Both the position numbers and the translations under genes were made by a program. A stretch of 64,000 nt of DNA from Elusimicrobiota bacterium. GTDB lineage: Bacteria; Elusimicrobiota; Elusimicrobia; UBA1565. This document shows, one piece after another, positions 1-7,917 of the stretch; position 1 is the stretch's first letter; each line of letters begins with the position of its first letter. The stretch spans positions 1 through 64,000 of the forward strand of contig JACPXC010000044.1 in assembly GCA_016196755.1 (NCBI GenBank). The letters run 5' to 3'. The notes below the pieces were generated by a model, which was not told the DNA's origin, did no database searches, and saw only the letters and a program-made list of their open reading frames with translations.

Positions 1-3
1 ACT

Positions 4-28
4 AAAACAGACACGGCAACGGCTTGCC
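4..28. repeat. Dispersed 25-bp repeat, copy 1
   Basis: An identical 25-base stretch occurs here and at 36483-36507. It ends in GGCAACGGCTTGCC, in which GGCAA and TTGCC form a small hairpin. The similarity continues weakly past the repeat (CGG a few bases on), and both copies are followed by TTTGACAGG (114-122 here, 36513-36521 at the other copy), though at different distances. Bases 1-181 hold no other gene that I can support. The copy lies downstream of the minus-strand gene that ends at 182. It may be a relic of a small mobile or REP-like element. Confidence 0.75.
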
Positions 29-181
29 GACGGACCTGCGTCCAAGCAACGCAAATCGCACACAAGGGAGGTAACGGCCTAACGGCTCATTGCTTCGGTA
101 ACATTCTTAACTGATTTGACAGGGGGGAAACGCCCCAGGGAACCTGGCCCAAGCTCAGCGTTCGCGGAGGCAAAGTCGGGC

Positions 182-3100
182 TCATCGCGCGCCGGACGGC
201 GTCTCGAGGGCGGCCACCTGGGCTACGCCGTCGCCAAGCAGAGTGTAGAGCCAAGGCAGCTGGCGGCGCATGGGCTTGCGCAGGCCGCCAGTGTCGAACT
301 CGCGCAAGAGGCCGTCGCGCGCGGTCCTGTACCCGGCCTCGAGCCGAGCGAGGCGCGTGGGGTCGGCGCGCACGGAGGGGTCGCGCAGCAGCTCGCCATA
401 GGCCGTTATGACGTGCGGGATCGTCGACGGGTAGTAGTACGGGGCAAGGCCGTCACTCCCCGAGAGACCCACAGCCTCGTTTAGGTGGTGTTTGGTCATT
501 GGGATGGAGCGGTGCATCGTAGCGCGCAGAATCGGCTCGTGGCGGGAGAAGTTCAGGAGGGCCTGCTCGAGGCCGTCCATGCGGACGTGGCGCTCGGCCG
601 GGTTCTCGGCAGCCCGAAAGGCCACGAGGTTCATCATCACGCTGGCGGCGGCGCCGCCGCGCGCCGCCGAGTCCCGCTCCGGCTTGACGCTGCCGTAGGC
701 AAAGTACGGAGCCCCGAGCGGGCCGTTCGCGTCGAGCCAGGCGCCGGGCCTGCGGCGCAGGAAGTCCGAGCGCACGCCGGGCGGCAAGGCCAGGAGGGCC
801 GTCATCCGGGCATGGGTCTGGTCGCGGCTGCCGCCGGCGTCGTGCGTGCGATCCTCGTAGCTCAGGGCATCGAGCTCCTCGAGGCCGTAGACGAGGAAGC
901 GGCCGTGCTCGGCGACGGCGGCGGCCAGCTTCTCGCGCCGGGGATCATTCTCGGGCAAAGCGGCCGAGGTCGAGCGCAGGTTCTCGAGGCGGTAGGCGTG
1001 GAGGTATATGTCGGTGGCCGTCATCGGCGGCAGGCCGGGGTGGGGAGCGAAGTAGGACCCTGCCGCGGCCGCCGCCTTGGCGGCGTCTTCGCCGGCGGCT
1101 GGGGCGGGCGCGAGCCGCCCCTTGCGCGCCCTCGCCGCCAGGTCCGCGTAGGCCGGGTGCGTCCGGCTCGCTTGGTCGAAGAAGCGCACCGCCGTCTCCC
1201 GAATGGCAAGGTCGTAGAACCCGCCGCGCGCCTGGTCGTAGCCGAACGCGTTCCAGCCATCGAACTGCCCCGCCGGAAGCCAGGAGGCGGAGTCGGCCAG
1301 GAGGCTTTCGAGCGCCGCGCGGGGCGTTGCCGGCGTTCGCTCCTTGTCGTAGGCGGCCGCGAAGGCGGCGTCGAAGGCGAGGAGGGCTCTTTCTCGATCG
1401 GCGGGCGACAAGATGCCTGCGCGGATCGCGTTGCGCGAGGTCTCCACCCCTCGGAGGTACGCGTGCCAGTCCTCGCCGGAGCCCGCTTCGGGCGGCGTCA
1501 GGATATTCAAGCGGCGCGCGGCGGCGGTGAGCTCCGCGGCCGCCTTGGGGTCGACGCGGCCCAGCTTATAGACGCTCTGCACGACCCGTGCGAACTGCGT
1601 GGAACGCTGGGCTTTCGGCGCCGCGCTTGCGGTTTCCGCTAGGAAGGCCCTGAGGACCCGGGAGTCCCCGGACATGACGCTGCTTCCGGCGAACTCCAGC
1701 GCTTCCTCGCGCTTGGCGGGGTCTTTGAAATCCGCGAGCAAGCCGGGAAGAAAGGCATCGGCCAGCCTGCGCCGCACGGCTTCGACGCGCTCTCTCGACG
1801 TTGGCGGCGGAGGAGGGGGCGGGGGGCCCTTGGAAACGGCGTCGGCCGTGACGAGCTTTGCGAGGAATATTTCAAACGGCAGCGACATCTGCAGTCTGAA
1901 GAAGAGATCGTCGGCCCTGAGAGCGAAGGAGCGGGAGGGTGGGGCCGCCGCCGCGATCCTCGCCAGGCTCTCGGCCGCCTGCACCGCCGACTCTGGAGTC
2001 CCCGCCGCTCGCTCGGAGAGGACCCCCCAGGCCACCTCGAGGGCGGCCATCCTGTCCTCCGGGTTCTTCGGCTGGCCGTCGGCGGCGTGCGCCAGGCCGG
2101 CCCGCATGAACTCGACGACGCGCGCGTCGTCCTTGAAGGGAGGCTGTTGATATTCCCTAGCCTCCGCAAAGAGCGGGAACGCGTCGCCGTCCGCCAGGCG
2201 CTTGGCTTGTTCGGCCAGCACGTCCCCGACGACGGCCGCCCGAGTCTCCTCGACGGCCTTCGCGGCCTCCGGATCGGCTTTGGCGGCTTCAGTCAGCAGC
2301 GGCCACCAAAGCCGCCAGTGCATCCGCCTGACGGAGGCGGACGGGTCTCTCCGGGTCAGCGAGCGTGCCATGGCCGCAAGGCGCGCCGCGGCCTTGGGGT
2401 CGAGGGACTTCTGATGGTCCAGCGCCCGGGTCAGCCCGAGGAGCGCGAACGACCATTGGGCGCCGTGTTTTCCGGAGACCTCTTTCTCCAGGCGCGACAA
2501 GGCGATCCGCAGCAGCGCCTTGGCCTCGGGCGTGTCGGAAAATCCCATGATCTGCACCGCGACGGTGAAATCGGCCGGGTTCTTGGACTCGAGCAGCGGT
2601 TTCGGGTCCGGGAACTCCCCTCTCATCGCCCACAACCGTCCTGACGGATCGGGGGAGTCGTAGAAATCTCGGCGGTCCGAGTAGATGATCCGTATGGGCG
2701 GCTTCGGGTCTTCCGGCGGGGGGCCGGCGCCGCCGTCGGGGAGGGCGGGCGGGGGGGGCGGCGAGGTCAGGCCTAGCCAGCCCGCCACGGTCCGGTAGGC
2801 GGCGCGAATATAGCCGGTGCTCTCATCGGGCGCCGTCGGAGACGGCGGCGTGAACTTGTCTGGCGAGAGCGGCCGGAGAGGGGCGGAGACCGCGGCGGCG
2901 CGGGCCGGGCCAGGCAGACCGGGAGCCGCGGCCAGGACCTCCGCGGGGGGCGGTACCGGCTTGGGGGGAGGCACGAGGTCGCGCGGCGCCACGCGGTCGG
3001 TGGCCCCGGACGCCACGGCCTCGAGATAGCCGGCGGCTTCCTCGGCCGCTCGGGGCCCGTTGAAGAGCGCCGGGTGGCGCCGGGCCAGCGCGGCGGCCTG

Positions 3101-3406
3101 GCGCAGGCGAGTCGCGTCGTTGGACTTGGCGGCGGCCTCCTGCAGGGCGAGTAGGAGAGTGACCTCTTCGACGGTCAGCGGCCGCGGGGGGCGCCGCGCG
3201 AAATCTAGCAGCCGGTCGTCTCCGCCCAGCGCGAAGCGCGCGCTGCCGTCGGGCAGGAGCGGGCCCTCGGTCAGGGCGACGATGGCCCGCACGAGGGCGT
3301 CGTCCTTGCGGGCCAGGACATCGACCATGCTGAACGGCTGGTCGGGCGCCTCCTGGGGCGCTTCGGCGGAGGCGAGGGAAAGGCACAGGAACACCGCCAA
3401 CCTCAT
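182..3406 (-). CDS. Large secreted protein of unknown function (1074 aa)
   Basis: I do not recognise this family. The N-terminus has a short hydrophobic signal peptide with an Ala-rich cleavage zone (about residues 1-17), so the protein is probably periplasmic or exported. The next ~230 residues are Ala/Pro-rich with several poly-Pro runs (about 150-240). The rest is a long, mostly helical Ala/Arg/Leu-rich region with no obvious enzymatic motif. The last ~150 residues are better ordered, with aromatic and histidine residues (MTKHHLNEAV, PYYYPSTIP). The start at 3406 follows the signal peptide and has a -10-like TATCCT only 7 bases upstream, so the message may be leaderless. The next gene upstream on the same strand is a secreted metallopeptidase-like protein. 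Confidence 0.75.
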   Translation of the reverse strand: MRLAVFLCLSLASAEAPQEAPDQPFSMVDVLARKDDALVRAIVALTEGPLLPDGSARFALGGDDRLLDFARRPPRPLTVEEVTLLLALQEAAAKSNDATRLRQAAALARRHPALFNGPRAAEEAAGYLEAVASGATDRVAPRDLVPPPKPVPPPAEVLAAAPGLPGPARAAAVSAPLRPLSPDKFTPPSPTAPDESTGYIRAAYRTVAGWLGLTSPPPPPALPDGGAGPPPEDPKPPIRIIYSDRRDFYDSPDPSGRLWAMRGEFPDPKPLLESKNPADFTVAVQIMGFSDTPEAKALLRIALSRLEKEVSGKHGAQWSFALLGLTRALDHQKSLDPKAAARLAAMARSLTRRDPSASVRRMHWRLWWPLLTEAAKADPEAAKAVEETRAAVVGDVLAEQAKRLADGDAFPLFAEAREYQQPPFKDDARVVEFMRAGLAHAADGQPKNPEDRMAALEVAWGVLSERAAGTPESAVQAAESLARIAAAAPPSRSFALRADDLFFRLQMSLPFEIFLAKLVTADAVSKGPPPPPPPPTSRERVEAVRRRLADAFLPGLLADFKDPAKREEALEFAGSSVMSGDSRVLRAFLAETASAAPKAQRSTQFARVVQSVYKLGRVDPKAAAELTAAARRLNILTPPEAGSGEDWHAYLRGVETSRNAIRAGILSPADRERALLAFDAAFAAAYDKERTPATPRAALESLLADSASWLPAGQFDGWNAFGYDQARGGFYDLAIRETAVRFFDQASRTHPAYADLAARARKGRLAPAPAAGEDAAKAAAAAGSYFAPHPGLPPMTATDIYLHAYRLENLRSTSAALPENDPRREKLAAAVAEHGRFLVYGLEELDALSYEDRTHDAGGSRDQTHARMTALLALPPGVRSDFLRRRPGAWLDANGPLGAPYFAYGSVKPERDSAARGGAAASVMMNLVAFRAAENPAERHVRMDGLEQALLNFSRHEPILRATMHRSIPMTKHHLNEAVGLSGSDGLAPYYYPSTIPHVITAYGELLRDPSVRADPTRLARLEAGYRTARDGLLREFDTGGLRKPMRRQLPWLYTLLGDGVAQVAALETPSGAR

Positions 3407-3413
3407 GTTCCCG

Positions 3414-3419
3414 AGGATA
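3414..3419 (-). promoter_or_regulatory. Putative -10 element for the 1074-aa gene
   Basis: On the minus strand TATCCT lies 7 bases before the ATG at 3406, which would put the transcription start at or next to the start codon. The -35 region is a poor match (TGGAAC at 17-bp spacing). Assigned mainly because the same spacing recurs before many genes in the window. Confidence 0.4.
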
Positions 3420-3454
3420 GACGGGAACCCGAAGCCGTTCCATAGGCCCTAAGA

Positions 3455-5104
3455 CTAGAAGCCCAGTTCCTCGGCCGTAATGAACCGCGGCGCGATGTCG
3501 ACCGCCAGGCCCGCCGCCTTGTCGATGACGGCCTTGGCCTCGGGCCGCAGGACGGCCATGGTCTCCAGCCACTTCTTCGTCTCGGCGTAGTCGCCCTTGG
3601 CCTGGGCGGTCATGATCTCGCGCGCCAAGGACTCGACGCCGCCCTTGACCTTGGCCGTATCCACCGAGAACGTGCCGTCGGCGGCGACCACGAAGGCGCC
3701 CTTGTCGAGCAGGTAGTTGAGCTGGAGGGCCATGCCGCGCCCGTGGGACTCGGAGACGCCGAAGCGCAGGGTGCGGAAGGCCGAGGCCAAAAAGGTCGTG
3801 TACATGACAACCTCGAAGCGCTTGTCGAGCACACCCTTGTCGACGAGCTTCTGCAGGGCCCAGAGTCCGGCGCTGTCGGCCTTGGCCTCCTCGAGAGAGC
3901 TCGAGAGCTCCTTTAAGGCCTGGCGCACGGGGATGGTCTTGCCGGCCGAGTCCTTGGCGTGATGAGGCCCCAGGCCGTGCATGAGCTCGTGCATCAGGAT
4001 GTGGGTGAAGAAGGAATCGAAGTCGACGTTCGGCTGGTCGGCGGCCGACAGCGAGTACTTGGAGAGCGGGGCGAGGACGACGTCGAACTTGGCGCGCTGG
4101 ATGTTCTTGAGCATGGTGCGCTTAGCGCCCTTCTCGGCGGTGACCTTCTCGTCGTTGGGGAGGTTGAAGGCCGCGGTGGTGACGCCGCGCGCGGCGTCGC
4201 CGGCGGCGTAGACCTCGTTGACGACCCGGATGGGGGCCAAGGCGCCCAGCTTGGGGTTCTTGAGGGCCTTGTCGATGGGGAGGTTGTCCTCGAGCCACTG
4301 CAGCTCGGCGCCGAACTTCTTGAGCTTGTCGGTCTCGGCGTCGTCGCGCAGGGTGATGAAGGCCTCGAAGGCGGCCTTGTAGGAGAACCAGCCGTCCTCG
4401 TAGGTCTCGTAAGGGCCGATGGTGGGCTCGAGAGGGCTGTCGAGCTCCATCCAGGCCACGTCGGAGTCGTAGTAGTCGTCGTTGAGGAACGCCGCGGCGC
4501 GCTTGTTGAGGAAGGTCTTGAGCGAGGCGTTCGTGGTGCTGGCGGCCGCGTCCTTGAGGTGCGCGGCCGCGCGCAGGAGGTCGTTCTGGTACTCGACGGC
4601 ATAGGGGATGGTCTGGAACTTCGGGCCGCTGCGCCGGATGGTCGTGAAGAAGCCGACGGCCTTGGCCTTCTCGACCTCGGGCAAGGAGGCGATCCAGGCC
4701 TCGACCTCTTCCTTGGTCGCGTCGGTCGGGTAGAAGTTCGCCTGCGCGGGCTTGGGCGGCGTGTCGGGGATGAAGGCGGCGTTGTGGTCCTGGCGGTCCC
4801 ACGGCCCCTTCTGGGCGAGGAAGTAGCGCAAGCGGGCGCGGCCCAGCATCGACTCGTCGGCCGAAAGGCGCAGGAGCCACTCGGGGGCGGCGTCCCAGAC
4901 CTGCTTGAGGAAGAGGCCGTCCATGACTTGGGCGGCCTTTATAAGGGAAGCGAGGGCGGTGCGGTCGCCGTCGGAGAGCTTGGAGATGTCGGCGCCGATC
5001 TCGACGGGGGCGAACTGGGCCTGGCGCTTGGCGAGCTCCTGGGCGTTGGGGAGGGCCTGGGCCTGGGCTGAGAGCAGAGCGAGAAGCAGAAGATATCGGT
5101 TCAT
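3455..5104 (-). CDS. Secreted M49 (dipeptidyl-peptidase III)-like metallopeptidase
   Basis: A 549-residue protein with a signal peptide (MNRYLLLLALLSAQAQA). It carries a zinc-peptidase signature HELMHGLGPHH at residues 372-382, followed 23 residues later by SLEEAKAD (403-410). HExxH plus a downstream EE(x)KAD matches the bacterial DPP III-like branch of family M49, whose glutamate in the second motif is the third zinc ligand. Substrate is unknown; a periplasmic oligopeptidase role is inferred. Length is typical of that group. The start is supported by the signal peptide and by TAGAAT six bases upstream. It lies 48 bp upstream of the 1074-aa secreted protein and may be functionally linked. Confidence 0.72.
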   Translation of the reverse strand: MNRYLLLLALLSAQAQALPNAQELAKRQAQFAPVEIGADISKLSDGDRTALASLIKAAQVMDGLFLKQVWDAAPEWLLRLSADESMLGRARLRYFLAQKGPWDRQDHNAAFIPDTPPKPAQANFYPTDATKEEVEAWIASLPEVEKAKAVGFFTTIRRSGPKFQTIPYAVEYQNDLLRAAAHLKDAAASTTNASLKTFLNKRAAAFLNDDYYDSDVAWMELDSPLEPTIGPYETYEDGWFSYKAAFEAFITLRDDAETDKLKKFGAELQWLEDNLPIDKALKNPKLGALAPIRVVNEVYAAGDAARGVTTAAFNLPNDEKVTAEKGAKRTMLKNIQRAKFDVVLAPLSKYSLSAADQPNVDFDSFFTHILMHELMHGLGPHHAKDSAGKTIPVRQALKELSSSLEEAKADSAGLWALQKLVDKGVLDKRFEVVMYTTFLASAFRTLRFGVSESHGRGMALQLNYLLDKGAFVVAADGTFSVDTAKVKGGVESLAREIMTAQAKGDYAETKKWLETMAVLRPEAKAVIDKAAGLAVDIAPRFITAEELGF

Positions 5105-5110
5105 GGAGCG

Positions 5111-5116
5111 ATTCTA
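5111..5116 (-). promoter_or_regulatory. Putative -10 element for the M49-like gene
   Basis: Minus-strand TAGAAT is separated by exactly six bases from the ATG at 5104. No convincing -35 is visible. The spacing predicts a leaderless transcript, and no Shine-Dalgarno could fit between this -10 and the start. Confidence 0.5.
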
Positions 5117-5200
5117 GTATGAAGTCGGGGTGCCTGCGGAGAATGATTAGATATATCCACGAACGTCGAAATTCATGGTGTCCGGCCCTTGTCGTAACCA

Positions 5201-5229
5201 TTGACGTAAACTATACGTAAGGCTATCCT
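5201..5229 (+). promoter_or_regulatory. Promoter and operator of the Fic gene
   Basis: TTGACG (5201-5206), a 17-bp spacer and TATCCT (5224-5229) form a good sigma-70-type promoter. Inside the spacer is a perfect inverted repeat ACGTA-N5-TACGT (5204-5218), placed where a bound repressor would block RNA polymerase. The -10 ends six bases before the second in-frame ATG (5236), so transcription probably starts on that codon and the mRNA is leaderless. The Fic protein has a C-terminal DNA-binding-like domain, so autoregulation is plausible. Confidence 0.6.
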
Positions 5230-6255
5230 ATGTCCATGTACCAGCCCAAGTTTCAGATATCCCCGGAGCTGATGGGTCTGCTGACCGAGGCCACCGAACT
5301 GAAAGCCTGGATCAACCAAGCGGTCGTGGACGTGCCGTGGCTCCCGGCCCTTCAGCGCGATACCGCGGCGCGCCTGGCGCATTCGTCTACCGCCATCGAG
5401 GGCAACCCTCTGGCCCTGCCTGAAGTCGAAGCCTTGGCCCGCGGCGAAGCCACGGGCGCCCCCGAGAAGGCAGCCCATGAGGTCAAGAACTACCTAGCCG
5501 CCATGCGCTGGGTCTGGAATAAGAAAGCGGGCGACGCCGTTACGGAGAAAGAGCTGCTCCATCTTCATGCCTTGTTGACTGCCAAGGTTCTCGAGTCCGG
5601 ACAGTCCGGCCGCTACAAGTCCAAGTCGAATCGAGTCATCGACCACAAGGGCCGGACCATCTACACCCCGCCCGGCCCCGACCGCGCTAAGCCTCTCACG
5701 CAGGAATTGCTCTCCTGGATCAACGGCGCCGAGGCGGGTAAGCATCATCCAGTGATCGTCAACGGCGTCGCTCATCACCAGCTCGTTTCGATCCACCCTT
5801 TTTCTGATGGGAATGGCCGCATCGCCAGGTCGCTCGGCGTCTGGCTGCTCTACACCCGCGGCTTCGATACTCAGCATCTCTTTGCGCTGGATGAGTTCTA
5901 CGAGGTGGACCGCCAGCGCTACTACGACAAGATTCAGCAGGCGCGCGACTTGGATGGGGACCTAGGTTTTTGGCTCGAATACGCGGCAGAGGGCGTCGTC
6001 GAGACGCTCAAGAAGACCCGAGATCGCATTGTCTCCCTTCAGGTAACAGCGAAGGCGCCGCGTATGCGGCTGACCAAGCGCCAGGAAGATGTCCTGCGTT
6101 TCCTGCGAGACAAGGGACGGGCGAAGACTCCCGACATCGAGGCCGCGTTTGGCTTTACCCGGGCCCGCGTCGGGCAGATCATCAAACCGTTGGTCGACGC
6201 CGGCTTAGTGATTCGTGAAGGCCAGACCAGGGCGACTACGTATAGGTTGGCGTAA
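5230..6255 (+). CDS. Fic-domain protein (AMPylase-type) with C-terminal winged helix
   Basis: A 341-residue Fic protein. The core motif HPFSDGNGR is at residues 189-197 and is complete, with catalytic His189, so nucleotidyl transfer (usually AMPylation) from ATP is expected. The N-terminal segment has STAIEGN (residues 53-59), matching the (S/T)xxxE(G/N) inhibitory helix of self-inhibited (class II) Fic proteins; Glu57 would clamp the active site. The last ~70 residues resemble a winged-helix DNA-binding domain (TKRQEDVLRFLRDKG). No separate antitoxin gene is adjacent. ATG 5230 overlaps the last promoter base; the transcript more likely begins at ATG 5236, giving two fewer residues. The target is unknown. 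Confidence 0.93.
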   Translation: MSMYQPKFQISPELMGLLTEATELKAWINQAVVDVPWLPALQRDTAARLAHSSTAIEGNPLALPEVEALARGEATGAPEKAAHEVKNYLAAMRWVWNKKAGDAVTEKELLHLHALLTAKVLESGQSGRYKSKSNRVIDHKGRTIYTPPGPDRAKPLTQELLSWINGAEAGKHHPVIVNGVAHHQLVSIHPFSDGNGRIARSLGVWLLYTRGFDTQHLFALDEFYEVDRQRYYDKIQQARDLDGDLGFWLEYAAEGVVETLKKTRDRIVSLQVTAKAPRMRLTKRQEDVLRFLRDKGRAKTPDIEAAFGFTRARVGQIIKPLVDAGLVIREGQTRATTYRLA

Positions 6256-6270
6256 GTTTTGAGATTCCGC

Positions 6271-6516
6271 CTAACGGAGGGATGCGAAAACCTCTTCGAA
6301 TTTGGCATCGAGAATTTTGTTTGGCTCCCTATCGGATCAACATCGAGGTTTGGCGCTCGATGGCTTGAGCGATCCTTTTTCGTCGAGACCGTTGTCCGAC
6401 CCGATGTCCACGCGCGCGATCTGGCCGCCGACGCGGGCCAGCTCGGAGAGCTCCTGGTCGAGCTTCAGGGCCAGGCGGCCGAACGGCGACAGGTCTTCAA
6501 GACGGATCGATGGCAT
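6271..6516 (-). pseudogene. Small ORF of a helical protein, interrupted by in-frame TGA
   Basis: ATG 6516 begins MPSIRLEDLSPFGRLALKLD and runs 59 codons to TGA at 6337-6339. The same frame then continues without a break for 21 codons (ending KFEEVFASLR) to TAG at 6271-6273. A GAGG seven bases before the ATG, overlapping the stop of the rRNA methyltransferase gene, suggests it was a real downstream gene. The first ~45 residues look like the start of a longer family of helical proteins that begin with a similar LSPFG..A.KLDQ pattern (from memory, not searched). The tail after GLDE looks unrelated. Most likely a truncated remnant; the first 59 codons may still be expressed. Confidence 0.5.
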
Positions 6517-6525
6517 GAGCGAACC

Positions 6526-7917
6526 TCAAGACCGGGGTTTCCATCTGAGAAAGAGCCCCACCGATTCCACATGGTGGGTCTGCGGGAACAGGTCCACGGG
6601 CTTCACCCGCGCCAGCCGCCAGCCGTGGCGCGAGAGCCAGTCGGCGTCGCGGGCGAAGGTGGCGGGGTTGCAGGAGACGTAGACGATGCGCCCGAGCGCG
6701 GGGTCCGTCAGCGCCTTGAGCACCGGCTTCGTGCACCCCGCCCGCGGCGGGTCCAAGACCGCCGCCGCCACGCCGTGGGGCATCGAGTTGAGCTCCTTGC
6801 GGATCTTGCCCAAGGCGGTCTCGACCGAGCCCGGCAGAAAGCGCACATTGGTCATCCCGTTTAGGCGCGCGTTGGCCCAGGCATCCTCGACGGCGCCGCG
6901 GTTCTCCTCGACGCCGACGACCCGCCCGCACTTAGGGGCGATCCACAGCGCGATCGAGCCGATGCCGGAATAGAGGTCGAGGACCAGCGACGGCTTGAAC
7001 CCGTCGGAGAGGAGCATCTCGGTCGCCAGCGCGTAGAGCAGCTCTGTGGCCGGGGTGTTGACCTGCATGAAGGCCTCGGGAGAGACCGCCAGCCGCAGAT
7101 GGCCGAGCTTCTCCTCGATCTTATCCTCGCCCCAGAGCTTGCGCCAGGCGCGGCCGAGCACGACCGGGGTCTTCTCTCTCTGGACGTTTTGATGCAGACC
7201 CACTAAGTCGGGGAAGGCCTCCCTCATGAGATCGATGGCGCGCTCCTCGTTGGGGAAATCCTCGGTCCGCGTCACCAGGGCCGCCAGCGCCTTGCCCGCC
7301 GCGTTTGTGCGCACGTAGACGTGCCGCAGCCAGCCGGTGCCTTTGTCCTCGTCGTAGATGCGCCAGCCGAGAGTGCCGGCCAGCTCCTTGACTTTGAGGA
7401 CTATCTTCACGGACAGCTCGGGCTGGACCAAGCAGTCGGGCATGTCGATGATGCGGTGCGTGCCCGAGGCGTAGAAGCCCGCCACGACCTTGCCGTTGGC
7501 CATGCCGAAGGGCACCTGGACCTTGTTGCGGTAGCGCCAGTCCAGCGGCGCCGCCAAGGTCGGCTCGACCTCGGGCTCGCGGAGCTTGGCGATGCGGAAC
7601 AGGCAGTCGCGCACCATCGAACGCTTGCCCTCGAGTTGGGCGGAGGCCTTGAGATGCTGCCAGTCGCAGCCGCCGCAGGCCGCGGTCTGCGGCTTCTCGA
7701 CTTGGAAATGCAGGGGGCAGCGCGGCGTCACGCGATCGGCGCCGGGCTGGAGCAGGGCCTGGACCCGGGCGCGCGCGAACCCCTTCTCGAGCTTGGTGAC
7801 GTTGGCCTCGACCACGTCGCCGGGGGCGGTGTGGGGGACGAAGAAGACCTTGCCGCCCCCGTCGGGGCGGCCCAGGCCGTCGCCCTCAGGCGAGACGCGC
7901 TCGATGCGCAGCTTCAT
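6526..7917 (-). CDS. rlmD: 23S rRNA (uracil-C5)-methyltransferase, RlmD/RumA family
   Basis: A 463-residue class I methyltransferase that makes m5U in RNA. Domains in order: N-terminal TRAM-like RNA-binding domain (about 1-60); iron-sulfur cysteines (CPLHF, then CGGCDW, later MPDCLVQ); the SAM-binding core with VLDLYSGIGSIALW; LDPPRAG; the catalytic-Cys motif YVSCNPATFARD; and the C-terminal HHVES with the proton-abstracting Glu. All key residues are present. A longer open frame upstream is a shadow: ATG 7917 is chosen because it starts the TRAM domain and overlaps the preceding gene's stop as ATGA. Whether the target is U1939 (RlmD) or another uridine cannot be told from sequence alone. Confidence 0.92.
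   Translation of the reverse strand: MKLRIERVSPEGDGLGRPDGGGKVFFVPHTAPGDVVEANVTKLEKGFARARVQALLQPGADRVTPRCPLHFQVEKPQTAACGGCDWQHLKASAQLEGKRSMVRDCLFRIAKLREPEVEPTLAAPLDWRYRNKVQVPFGMANGKVVAGFYASGTHRIIDMPDCLVQPELSVKIVLKVKELAGTLGWRIYDEDKGTGWLRHVYVRTNAAGKALAALVTRTEDFPNEERAIDLMREAFPDLVGLHQNVQREKTPVVLGRAWRKLWGEDKIEEKLGHLRLAVSPEAFMQVNTPATELLYALATEMLLSDGFKPSLVLDLYSGIGSIALWIAPKCGRVVGVEENRGAVEDAWANARLNGMTNVRFLPGSVETALGKIRKELNSMPHGVAAAVLDPPRAGCTKPVLKALTDPALGRIVYVSCNPATFARDADWLSRHGWRLARVKPVDLFPQTHHVESVGLFLRWKPRS

Noticed and set aside
6337-6339. TGA preceded by TGT read as selenocysteine
   Set aside because: No SECIS-like stem-loop was identified after the TGA, the flanking residues match no selenoprotein family I know, and truncation explains it more simply.
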